A stretch of 5,581 bases of DNA from an uncultured Lachnobacterium sp. (GCA_945971355.1 CAMFPD010000151.1:1-5581); one strand, 5' to 3'; positions 1-5,581 are shown, numbered from the stretch's first letter. The notes: generated by a model not told the origin, from the letters alone. A program made the numbers and translations.

Positions 1-66
1 CTCTAAGGCCGGCACGAATGGCCCCTGAATTGTTGTCCGTGTGGGGAGGATAATTGGGGCTAACTG

Positions 67-78
67 TCAAACGTTTGA
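67..78. repeat. 12-bp perfect palindrome TCAAACGTTTGA
   Basis: The sequence TCAAACGTTTGA is a perfect palindrome with no spacer. It could be a dimeric repressor operator or part of a repeat element. It lies about 265 bases upstream of the predicted operon promoter, so a role in controlling that operon is not obvious. It may instead belong to whatever lies left of the window. Confidence 0.35.
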
Positions 79-85
79 AGAATCA

Positions 86-102
86 CCTTCTATCGAAGAA
101 GG
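86..102. repeat. Short hairpin CCTTCT-atcga-AGAAGG
   Basis: A perfect 6-bp inverted repeat with a 5-nt loop lies 7 bases after the 12-bp palindrome. On the plus strand it is followed by GGCAAAAAGC rather than a T run. On the minus strand it is not followed by a T run either, so it is not a typical intrinsic terminator. Its function is unknown. Confidence 0.3.
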
Positions 103-317
103 CAAAAAGCGGCATCGGCAAATCTTGGCTTTATGACCAGGCTTCTGAAAAGTGGCCTATATGGTTTTATGTGTATAGATGATATATAGGGTGCAAAATA
201 TGCAGTTTTATACGTCCACCTGTTCAAGCCACGATTAGACAACGTCTCTCCTACACACATCTGTATAGAATGTGGCACCATCGCATAAATGCAAGTGGAA
301 AGATAAAATTAAAAATT

Positions 318-349
318 TTAAAGTTCGTTTTAGGTTCACTTGTTATACT
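318..349 (+). promoter_or_regulatory. Candidate promoter of the three-gene operon, with possible regulator site
   Basis: TATACT at 344-349 matches five of six bases of the -10 consensus and is preceded by TG one base upstream (341-342), giving an extended -10. No good -35 hexamer sits 16-18 bases upstream (the bases there are AAGTTC), which is typical of a promoter needing an activator or relying on the extended -10. Where the -35 would be, GTTC occurs at 323-326 and 334-337. The surrounding repeat TT.A.GTTC is spaced 11 nt, the usual spacing for OmpR/PhoB-family half-sites. An inverted repeat, TTCACT (335-340) and AGTGAA (356-361), also brackets the -10 box. A start near 356 would leave a leader of under 20 nt. 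Confidence 0.4.
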
Positions 350-360
350 GCGTACAGTGA

Positions 361-366
361 AAGGAG
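361..366 (+). promoter_or_regulatory. Ribosome binding site fixing the VTC-protein start
   Basis: AAGGAG lies 7 bases before the ATG at 374. The same frame is open back to an ATG at 272, but that ATG has no ribosome binding site and lies upstream of the predicted promoter. The translation between 272 and 374 also does not match the VTC family, so 374 is chosen. Confidence 0.85.
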
Positions 367-373
367 AAACAAT

Positions 374-1144
374 ATGGGAAACCAAATGATTTTTAAACGC
401 TATGAGATTAAGTATATGTTAAATAGTGAACAGCTATCATTCCTTAAACAGGAAATGGAAAAATATATGATAGCAGACGAGCATGGTAAAAGTACAATAT
501 GCAGTTTGTATTTTGATACACCACAGTATTTACTAATTCGCAGGTCCATGGATCATCCTATGTACAAGGAGAAACTAAGACTCAGAAGTTATGGCGTTGC
601 AGGTAAAGACACCGAAGTGTTTGTGGAATTGAAAAAGAAGTATGATTCGGTTGTGTACAAAAGAAGGGTTGCCATGACAGAAGAAGCGGCATGTCAGTAC
701 CTGTTAGAGCATAAACAGATTCTGGATACCCAGATAACAAGAGAGATTGACTATTGCATGAAAATATATAGAGGACTGGCTCCTGCAATGATGCTCTCGT
801 ATGAGAGAGAAGCGTATTACGCTAAAGATGATCATGATTTCAGGGTAACCTTCGATCAGAATATATTATGGAGAGATTATGATTTGTCTTTGTGCAAAGG
901 AATATATGGGACGCCTATTCTGCAGGATAATCAGGTACTTATGGAAGTAAAGACAGCAGGTGCAATCCCAATGTGGATGGTTAGATTTTTGAGAGATAAT
1001 AATATATACAAGACATCCTTTTCGAAATATGCAACAGCATATAGAACATTATACGGGATGAAGAAAAATCTTTTAGGAATACAAAAGGAAGAAAAAGAAA
1101 CAGAATTGATAAAGTTAAATGGAGGTTTAATTAATTATGCTTAG
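374..1144 (+). CDS. VTC-domain protein (polyphosphate polymerase-like)
   Basis: A predicted cytosolic protein of 256 residues, essentially one VTC domain of the triphosphate tunnel metalloenzyme fold. Yeast Vtc4 uses this fold to make polyphosphate from ATP. The expected tunnel residues are visible: ExK (E11, K13), the basic strand KLRLR (K67, R69, R71), ELKKK (E85, K87, K88), KRR (96-98), SYERE (R145, E146), RVTFD (R157, D161), EVK (E191, K193) and the family-typical SFSKY (215-219). These cover both the basic phosphate-binding side and the acidic metal-binding side, so the enzyme looks intact. It has no SPX domain and no membrane segment, unlike the yeast proteins. Its end overlaps the DUF4956 gene by 8 bases. 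Polyphosphate synthesis is a family-based inference; another nucleotide-triphosphate-dependent polymerising or phosphohydrolase activity is possible. Confidence 0.93.
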   Translation: MGNQMIFKRYEIKYMLNSEQLSFLKQEMEKYMIADEHGKSTICSLYFDTPQYLLIRRSMDHPMYKEKLRLRSYGVAGKDTEVFVELKKKYDSVVYKRRVAMTEEAACQYLLEHKQILDTQITREIDYCMKIYRGLAPAMMLSYEREAYYAKDDHDFRVTFDQNILWRDYDLSLCKGIYGTPILQDNQVLMEVKTAGAIPMWMVRFLRDNNIYKTSFSKYATAYRTLYGMKKNLLGIQKEEKETELIKLNGGLINYA

Positions 1145-1832
1145 CAATATATTTACAGGAATTTTTGACACCACAACAACATCGGTAATCTCGGTATCGC
1201 AATTTGTATTGTGTATCGCAATATCGCTTCTAATGGGAGGATTTCTTGCATGGGTATATACGTTTAGAAGTCAGTACACTGCCAGCTTTGTGGTGACACT
1301 AGCGATGCTTCCGGCTGTAGTTTGTATAGTTATTATGATGGTAAATGGAAACGTGGGAGCAGGTGTAGCTGTAGCAGGTGCATTTTCTCTTGTCAGATTC
1401 CGTTCAGTGCCTGGAAGTGCAAAGGAAATAGGCACGATTTTCCTTGCAATGGCAGCAGGTCTTATTTCAGGAATGGGATATCTAGGTTTTGCAGTGCTGT
1501 TTACAGTGATAATGGGAGTTGTTATGCTTACACTCAACATTTTAGGTGTTGGAACCCATAGAAAGGAAACTGGAGAGAAAACCCTTAAAATCACTATTCC
1601 TGAGGATTTAAACTACGGAACAGCCTTTGATGATGTTTTTGAAAAATACACAGACAAGTGTGATGTGGTTTCTGTTAAAACATCTAATCTGGGAAGCTTA
1701 TATAAGCTTACATACCATCTTGAAATGAAGGATGTTTCACAGGAGAAAAGCTTTCTTGATGAACTGAGATGCAGAAATGGAAATCTGGAAATAAGCATTG
1801 CCAGACAGGAGGTTAATATTAATGAGTTATAG
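1137..1832 (+). CDS. DUF4956 family membrane protein
   Basis: A membrane protein of 231 residues with hydrophobic segments at about 22-43, 48-69, 73-86, 98-114 and 116-138, then a soluble tail from about 140. The DUF4956 signature is clear: GAFSLVRFRSVPG at 81-93 followed by AKEIG, a conserved polar and basic stretch within the membrane region. The tail (about 150-227) alternates predicted strands and helices (TLKITIP, AFDDVFEKY, YKLTYHLEM, SFLDELRCR, LEISIARQE) and could be a small ferredoxin-like or ACT-like domain, somewhat like the tail of MgtC-type proteins; that comparison is my inference. The start ATG overlaps the VTC gene by 8 bases and has GGAGG at 1121-1125. The family's biochemical role is unknown to me. 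Its constant pairing with VTC proteins suggests it anchors or couples the polymerase to transport. Confidence 0.92.
   Translation: MLSNIFTGIFDTTTTSVISVSQFVLCIAISLLMGGFLAWVYTFRSQYTASFVVTLAMLPAVVCIVIMMVNGNVGAGVAVAGAFSLVRFRSVPGSAKEIGTIFLAMAAGLISGMGYLGFAVLFTVIMGVVMLTLNILGVGTHRKETGEKTLKITIPEDLNYGTAFDDVFEKYTDKCDVVSVKTSNLGSLYKLTYHLEMKDVSQEKSFLDELRCRNGNLEISIARQEVNINEL
1807..1812 (+). promoter_or_regulatory. Ribosome binding site fixing the lipoprotein start
   Basis: AGGAGG lies 9 bases before the ATG at 1822, inside the end of the DUF4956 gene. It supports the ATG at 1822 over an in-frame TTG at 1798, which would place this site inside the coding region and add eight residues ahead of the signal peptide. 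Confidence 0.85.
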
Positions 1833-3759
1833 ATATAAGAAATTATGTGCACTTCTGGGAACCATGACGCTCTCGATTACGATGTGTATGTCTGTAACTG
1901 CCTGTGGAAATTCATCTGAGGATAATACAGAGGTGACAGAAGAAAGCAATAGTACTGCAGCTACGGACATGTTTACTGATCGGGACAGAGAAGTGGGATA
2001 TGATGAAGAGTCTACTGTTGCTATCGAGCTAAAGGATGGAGCCAGTACAGCACAATCGGAGTCTGTAGTTGTGGAAGGAGATGTCATAACCATAACAGAG
2101 GAAGGCTCCTACATTCTTTCGGGAACACTGACAGATGGGCAGATAATAGTTGCGGCAAAAGATGCAAAGGTTCAGCTTGTGCTTAATAATGTTGATATTA
2201 CCTGTGAAGATTCTGCTGCCTTGTATATAAGTGATGCGGATAAAGTGTTTGTAACTTCCGTGGATGGAACAATCAATTCCCTGTCAACAACTGGCGAATT
2301 TGTAGCAATTGATGACAATAATATTGACGGTGCAATTTACTCAAAGAGTGATTTGACATTAAATGGCGGTGGATGTCTGGAGATAACATGTGATTATGGA
2401 CATGGAATAGTGTCGAAGGACGATCTCGTCGTGACAAGTGGTGAATATATAGTTGATGCCTGTAGCCATGCTTTGTCTGGTAAGGATAGTGTGAGAATTG
2501 CAGGCGGAAGCTTTGAACTGACGGCAGGAAAAGATGGTGTACACAGCGAAAACGCAGATGATGAAGAAAAGGGCTTTGTGTATATTGAAAATGGAACATT
2601 CACAATAGTCAGTGATGGAGATGGAATAGATGCATCAAACTATGTAGAAATAGTAGATGGAAGCTTTGACATAACAGCAGGTGGTGGTTACGAAAATGCT
2701 GAAGCTCATATGCAGGGAAGCTTTGGAGGTTTTGGTGGCAGAACCGGTGAAGGCAAGCAACTAAATGGAGGTGAGATGCCAAATACAGGAGAGATGCCGG
2801 AAGGTGGACAGATGTTAGAAGGCGGAGAAATGCCAGATAGAGGACCGCGACCAAATAGTGGAGATATGTCAAATGGTGAACTGGCAGATGATGGCGCAAT
2901 GCCAGGAGTATCAGATGAAACAAGTGAGGAAACCACCAGCACAAAGGGAATTAAATCCGATGGAATCATGATTATCCATGGTGGAGAATATAGTATTAAT
3001 TCAGCTGATGATGGCATGCATTCAAACTCATCAATGGAGATAGATGGAGGTAAGATAGAAATTGCCAGTGGCGATGATGGAATCCACTCTGATGAGGACT
3101 TTGTTATAAATGATGGAGCAGTTAATATCATAAATGGTTACGAAGGCCTTGAGGGACTTACTATAACAATTAATGGTGGTGATATAGATGTGAATGCAAG
3201 TGATGATGGCCTAAATGCAGCAGGAGGAGCTGATTCAAGTGGATTTGGAGGATTTGGAACAGATTCCTTTGGCGCAGGTGATGATATATGGATAGAAATT
3301 AATGGTGGATGCACATATATTCTTGCAGGTGGAGATGGAGCGGACTCAAACGGCAATCTCACAATAAATGGTGGAGAATTGTATATCGATGGACCATCAG
3401 ACAATGGTAATGCGGCAATAGATTACGGTGAAAATGCAACTGCTGCCATAAATGGAGGTACAGTGGTTGCAGTGGGAAGCAGCGGAATGCTGGAAAGCCT
3501 TGATTCTTCATCTGAGCAGGGAATTATCATGTCAGCAGTGGCATCAGGGTCATCAGGTGATGAAATAAAGCTTATGGATAGCGCTGGAAACGAATTGGTA
3601 AGTTTTACTGCAGCCAAAGCCTATGATTCGGTGGTTATTTCTACTGAAAAAATATCAGAAGGAGAGACTTATACACTTGTCACAGGAGAAAATGAGATAA
3701 GTATAGTGATGGATGAATTGATATATGATAATGTTTCAAGGACGGGATTTATGAGATAG
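1822..3759 (+). CDS. Cthe_2159-family carbohydrate-binding beta-helix lipoprotein
   Basis: A 645-residue exported lipoprotein. Residues 1-27 form a signal peptide (KK at 6-7, a hydrophobic core, then VTA before C28), with C28 the predicted lipidated cysteine. An acidic Ser/Thr-rich linker follows, then from about 66 the family's N-terminal pattern (VAIELKDG, GSYILSGTLTDGQI, VQLVLNNVDIT). The rest is a repetitive beta-helix with recurring D-D-G loops near D238, D267, D397, D419, D462 and D505; the last three steps are 22, 43 and 43 residues, fitting one coil per about 22. Residues 298-374 are a Gly/Glu/Met/Pro-rich insert, and 474-486 is a second Gly/Phe-rich patch. The best-known member, Clostridium thermocellum Cthe_2159, binds cellulose and acidic sugars; no lyase catalytic site was identified here. 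Its start overlaps the DUF4956 gene by 11 bases, so the three genes are probably translated from one message. Confidence 0.9.
   Translation: MSYRYKKLCALLGTMTLSITMCMSVTACGNSSEDNTEVTEESNSTAATDMFTDRDREVGYDEESTVAIELKDGASTAQSESVVVEGDVITITEEGSYILSGTLTDGQIIVAAKDAKVQLVLNNVDITCEDSAALYISDADKVFVTSVDGTINSLSTTGEFVAIDDNNIDGAIYSKSDLTLNGGGCLEITCDYGHGIVSKDDLVVTSGEYIVDACSHALSGKDSVRIAGGSFELTAGKDGVHSENADDEEKGFVYIENGTFTIVSDGDGIDASNYVEIVDGSFDITAGGGYENAEAHMQGSFGGFGGRTGEGKQLNGGEMPNTGEMPEGGQMLEGGEMPDRGPRPNSGDMSNGELADDGAMPGVSDETSEETTSTKGIKSDGIMIIHGGEYSINSADDGMHSNSSMEIDGGKIEIASGDDGIHSDEDFVINDGAVNIINGYEGLEGLTITINGGDIDVNASDDGLNAAGGADSSGFGGFGTDSFGAGDDIWIEINGGCTYILAGGDGADSNGNLTINGGELYIDGPSDNGNAAIDYGENATAAINGGTVVAVGSSGMLESLDSSSEQGIIMSAVASGSSGDEIKLMDSAGNELVSFTAAKAYDSVVISTEKISEGETYTLVTGENEISIVMDELIYDNVSRTGFMR
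2713..2943 (+). repeat. GEMP-type low-complexity insert inside the beta-helix gene
   Basis: This in-frame stretch encodes residues 298-374 of the lipoprotein. It has irregular 6-7-residue units of the form G-G-E/Q/D-M-P/L-x-x (GGEMPNT, GEMPEGG, QMLEGGE, MPDRGPR, GDMSNGE), preceded by a Gly/Phe-rich GSFGGFGG motif. The DNA shows matching GGAGAGATGCC-like degenerate repeats. It interrupts the beta-helix between a D-D-G loop at 267 and the next at 397, and is predicted to be a flexible exposed loop. Such arrays often vary in length between strains. Confidence 0.8.
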
Positions 3760-3788
3760 CTTGTATGTTATAAAAAATTAACGGATTA

Positions 3789-3803
3789 TTGTCTGCAAGA
3801 CAA
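3789..3803. repeat. Short hairpin TTGTCT-gca-AGACAA
   Basis: A perfect 6-bp inverted repeat with a 3-nt loop lies just upstream of the main terminator hairpin. On the minus strand it would follow the terminator's T run, so it may be a weak backup terminator for the histidine kinase transcript. Its stem is short and its T tract poor, so the role is uncertain. Confidence 0.35.
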
Positions 3804-3846
3804 AAAGAGTGGGTAAGATGTTGATACAGCTTACCCACTTTATTAT
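3802..3846. terminator. Bidirectional intrinsic terminator between convergent genes
   Basis: The arms AGTGGGTAAG (3808-3817) and CTTACCCACT (3830-3839) pair perfectly over 10 bp. After one A/G mismatch, TGT (3819-3821) can pair with ACA (3826-3828), leaving a 4-nt loop. On the plus strand the stem runs into TTTATTATTA. On the minus strand it runs into CTTTTTG. It lies about 50 bases after the lipoprotein stop and about 65 bases from the kinase stop, so it can end both transcripts. Confidence 0.88.
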
Positions 3847-3855
3847 TATAATAAT
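3842..3855. repeat. 14-bp perfect AT palindrome
   Basis: ATTATTATAATAAT is a perfect palindrome between the terminator and the next inverted repeat. It is all A/T and so may arise by chance. It also provides the U-rich tail of the plus-strand terminator. Confidence 0.3.
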
Positions 3856-3857
3856 TG

Positions 3858-3884
3858 GTATCTGTGAAGGTATGGAACAGATAC
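3858..3884 (-). terminator. Inverted repeat downstream of the kinase gene, possible first terminator
   Basis: GTATCTGT (3858-3865) and ACAGATAC (3877-3884) form a perfect 8-bp stem with an 11-nt loop. Read on the minus strand it begins 19 bases after the histidine kinase stop and is followed by AATTATTATAATAATA, which is AT-rich but not a clean T run. It may be a weak terminator or an mRNA 3'-end stabilising hairpin ahead of the stronger terminator. Confidence 0.5.
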
Positions 3885-3903
3885 GTTATATTTATGATTG
3901 AGC

Positions 3904-5172
3904 TTATAAAGTGACAACAAAGGTAATAGATTTACCGTCCTCACTGAATGCGTGAATTTTTCCTCTGTGAGCAGAAACAATAGCCTGTACAACAGACAAT
4001 CCAATGCCAAAACCACCGGTTTTGGAATTTCTGGATTTATCGATTCTATAAAACCTCTCAAATAGATAATCTAGTTTTCCCTGTTCTATTTTATCCACTG
4101 AATTCCAGACAGTCAGTACTTTGGATTTTCCACTTACACAAAAATCAACTTTAATTAAGCTGTTTTCAGAAGAATACTTTACAGCGTTATCAAGCAATAG
4201 AGAAACGATTTGTCTAATAGTGGTTTCGTTTCCGCAATAAGAAATATCTGATAATACATCTATCTCCAATGTTTTTCCCTTTGCAGCTGCAACTGCTTTA
4301 AATGGCATTGCAGTATCCGTGATTGCATCTGAAATGTTAAAGACTTCCATTTCAAGCTTAGAGTTTTCTTCGTCCATCCTGGATAGAAAAACCAGTTTCT
4401 CAGTTAGGGAGGTAAGACGTCCAATCTGTTTTCTGATGCTTTCTGTCCATTCGTTCTCTCCGTGAGTCATTTCCAAAATTTCAGTATTGGCATCAATTAT
4501 TGTCAAAGGAGTTTTAATTTCATGGCTTGCGTCTGTGATAAAGCGTTTTTGTTTTTCGTAGCTTTCTGCCATTGGTTTTGTGACAGCTTTTGAAAAAAAG
4601 CAAACCAATAAGAAGACAATAAACAATCCGATAAGGCTGATTCCTATGCTGGCAAAGGCATAGTTCTTTATAGTCATAAGCTCCTTGGAACAGTTGAGAA
4701 AGACATATAAAATCATGTTGTTATCATTTGAATCTGTTGTGGTAACACATATATACTTGTATTGGTCAACAAAACCTTTGGTCTTTCCTGCCTCAAACAG
4801 AGTAGTTGCATATTCACTTGCCTGTTCAGTGGTAACAGAAGCAATTTTTCCAGTATCGATAATTGACACAGTGCCATTATCGTAAAGAAGAACGGAAAAA
4901 TATCTTGTATCAAAAGGTGTCTCTTTATCTATACCATGTTTGCGACTAGGCTCTATGGTATCATCAGGGATGTCTGCATCTGATGGAGCTGGTGCCTGAT
5001 TAAAATCAGGAAATCTGCCACCGTTATCTGCAATAAGCTCAAGTCTTACATCCAGTGTAGAATTCATGCTTATATAATTTGCTATATTGATTGAAGCAAT
5101 AATCACAAAAAGTACCAGTGAAGTGGAAAGCATGGCAATTGATATAAATTTACGTCTAAGAGTTTTAATCAT
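3904..5172 (-). CDS. Sensor histidine kinase
   Basis: A complete membrane histidine kinase of 422 residues. Membrane segments at about 12-34 and 173-193 enclose an extracytoplasmic sensor of about 138 residues (YFSVLLYDNGTV, DTGKIASVTTEQ), probably PAS-like. No HAMP domain follows; a short linker (KAVTKPMAESYEKQKRF) leads directly to the phosphoacceptor motif SHEIKTPL with H217. The ATPase part shows an N box (LLLDNAVKY, N329), an F box (LFERFYR, 370-376) and a G2 box (GGFGIGLS, 386-393). The G1 position reads WNSVDKI (N357) and lacks the usual DxGxG glycines, a variant I associate with this kinase subgroup. The start has GGAGG at 5180-5184, 7 bases upstream, and overlaps the regulator stop as ATGA. 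The signal is unknown; acting on the neighbouring convergent operon is inference. Confidence 0.95.
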   Translation of the reverse strand: MIKTLRRKFISIAMLSTSLVLFVIIASINIANYISMNSTLDVRLELIADNGGRFPDFNQAPAPSDADIPDDTIEPSRKHGIDKETPFDTRYFSVLLYDNGTVSIIDTGKIASVTTEQASEYATTLFEAGKTKGFVDQYKYICVTTTDSNDNNMILYVFLNCSKELMTIKNYAFASIGISLIGLFIVFLLVCFFSKAVTKPMAESYEKQKRFITDASHEIKTPLTIIDANTEILEMTHGENEWTESIRKQIGRLTSLTEKLVFLSRMDEENSKLEMEVFNISDAITDTAMPFKAVAAAKGKTLEIDVLSDISYCGNETTIRQIVSLLLDNAVKYSSENSLIKVDFCVSGKSKVLTVWNSVDKIEQGKLDYLFERFYRIDKSRNSKTGGFGIGLSVVQAIVSAHRGKIHAFSEDGKSITFVVTL

Positions 5173-5581
5173 TTATAAACCTCCAGAGAGTAGCCTAAAC
5201 CTCTTGTTGCTTTGATGATGACCCTGGAGCCGATGGTAGACAATTTTTTTCTTAGATAAGAAATATTTACCCACACAATGTTCAACTCGGTGTCACTGTC
5301 ATATCCCCAGATTCGGTCCATAAACTGGTCTACGGATATTACCATTTTAGGATTAGTTAAAAGCATTTCAAGCATCTGGTATTCTTTGCTGGCTAAGCGT
5401 ATGGTCTGATTGCCACAGGATAATTGATAGGTGGAACGGTCGAGAGTAATATCCTCAAAGGATAAAGTGGAATCCACAGTTTCCCCCTGGCGTCTGGTCA
5501 TAGCCCTTATTCTTGCTAATAGCTCCTTCATGGAAAAGGGTTTGGTGAGATAATCGTCTGCACCACAATCAAGTCCTGCTA
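5169..5581 (-). CDS. OmpR-family response regulator, partial at window edge
   Basis: The C-terminal 136 residues of a response regulator whose 5' part lies beyond position 5581. The frame is open to the edge, and reading upstream of an internal ATG at 5531 gives GADDYLTKPFS, the end of a receiver domain with its conserved lysine and proline, so that ATG is not the start. The remainder is a winged-helix DNA-binding domain: FEDITLDRS strand, LASKEYQMLEMLL helix, the recognition region DTELNIVWVNISYLRKKL, and the wing IIKATRGLGYSLEV. The full protein is probably about 220-230 residues, with the phosphorylated aspartate outside the window. Its stop overlaps the kinase start by 4 bases (ATGA), so the pair is co-transcribed and probably translationally coupled. 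The promoter is outside the window. Confidence 0.95.
   Translation of the reverse strand, partial: AGLDCGADDYLTKPFSMKELLARIRAMTRRQGETVDSTLSFEDITLDRSTYQLSCGNQTIRLASKEYQMLEMLLTNPKMVISVDQFMDRIWGYDSDTELNIVWVNISYLRKKLSTIGSRVIIKATRGLGYSLEVYK

Larger units (their letters stand above)
1..373. other. Upstream region with no supported gene
   Basis: No convincing coding region was found here on either strand. The first 60 bases are about 58% GC by hand count, compared with about 27% for positions 301-360, so the left edge differs in composition from the operon leader. A minus-strand frame is open from position 82 to the window edge and reads smoothly (it includes LTVSPNYPPHTDNNSG), but it has no good start or ribosome binding site. 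A 63-codon minus-strand frame at 90-281 also lacks a ribosome binding site. The region contains a 12-bp palindrome (67-78) and a short hairpin (86-102). It may be the end of a repeated or mobile element next to the operon promoter, but I cannot identify an element. Confidence 0.5.

Noticed and set aside
1..82. Minus-strand frame open to the left edge, containing LTVSPNYPPHTDNNSG
   Set aside because: It is only 27 codons long, with a TGA just before it, no ATG, and only a weakly placed TTG with no ribosome binding site at proper distance. It is kept as a hint for the left-edge finding, not as a gene.
90..281. 63-codon minus-strand reading frame upstream of the operon
   Set aside because: There is no ribosome binding site before its ATG, no recognisable domain, and its composition is uneven. 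It may be a chance frame within a repeat-like sequence.
272..373. Upstream ATG extending the VTC protein by 34 residues
   Set aside because: It has no ribosome binding site, it lies before the predicted promoter, and the extension does not resemble the VTC family. The ATG at 374 has AAGGAG at 7 bases.
1798..1821. TTG start adding eight residues to the lipoprotein
   Set aside because: The AGGAGG at 1807-1812 lies downstream of this codon and fits the ATG at 1822, which also gives a standard lipoprotein signal peptide.
2713..2943. Possible CRISPR-like or tandem DNA repeat array
   Set aside because: The repeats are degenerate, codon-phased and 18-21 bases long without unique spacers. They are best explained as protein-level low complexity.
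2273..3404. Several long minus-strand frames opposite the lipoprotein gene
   Set aside because: They are antisense shadows of a repetitive Gly/Asp-rich gene. Their translations are rich in Ser/Pro/His/Leu with no domain, and they lack ribosome binding sites.
5529..5531. ATG as the start of a 120-residue DNA-binding protein
   Set aside because: The frame continues upstream to the window edge through GADDYLTKPF, a receiver-domain motif, so this methionine is internal to a full response regulator.

Overview
The window looks like a chromosomal segment of an AT-rich, low-GC Gram-positive bacterium, most likely a gut Clostridia/Lachnospiraceae-type organism. The reasons are strong AGGAG-type ribosome binding sites before the genes, a lipoprotein signal with a Clostridia-style lipobox, a HAMP-less histidine kinase of a type common in that family, and the pairing of a VTC-type polymerase with a DUF4956 membrane protein. 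No species can be named from the sequence alone.

Layout: (1) Positions 1-373 carry no gene I can support. The first ~60 bases are clearly more GC-rich (about 58%) than the rest, and there is a 12-bp perfect palindrome and a small hairpin, which may be the edge of a repeat or mobile-element remnant. The last ~60 bases are AT-rich and contain a plausible extended -10 promoter. (2) Positions 374-3759 hold a tightly packed plus-strand operon of three genes with overlapping ends: a cytosolic VTC-domain (polyphosphate polymerase-like) protein, a five-segment DUF4956 membrane protein, and a 645-residue lipoprotein of the Cthe_2159 carbohydrate-binding beta-helix family with a Gly/Glu/Met/Pro-rich insert. 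(3) Positions 3760-3903 are a convergent intergenic gap with a strong bidirectional terminator and two further inverted repeats. (4) Positions 3904-5581 carry, on the minus strand, a histidine kinase and the C-terminal part of its OmpR-family response regulator, which runs off the right edge.

Working model (inference): the VTC-like enzyme makes an anionic polymer, plausibly polyphosphate, at the inner face of the membrane. DUF4956 supplies the membrane part that yeast VTC carries in the same polypeptides, and the Asp-rich beta-helix lipoprotein acts outside the membrane on a carbohydrate or acidic polymer. The neighbouring two-component system is a natural candidate regulator, and an 11-nt-spaced direct repeat lies where an OmpR-type activator would bind upstream of the operon's -10 box. 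None of these functional links is shown by the sequence itself.
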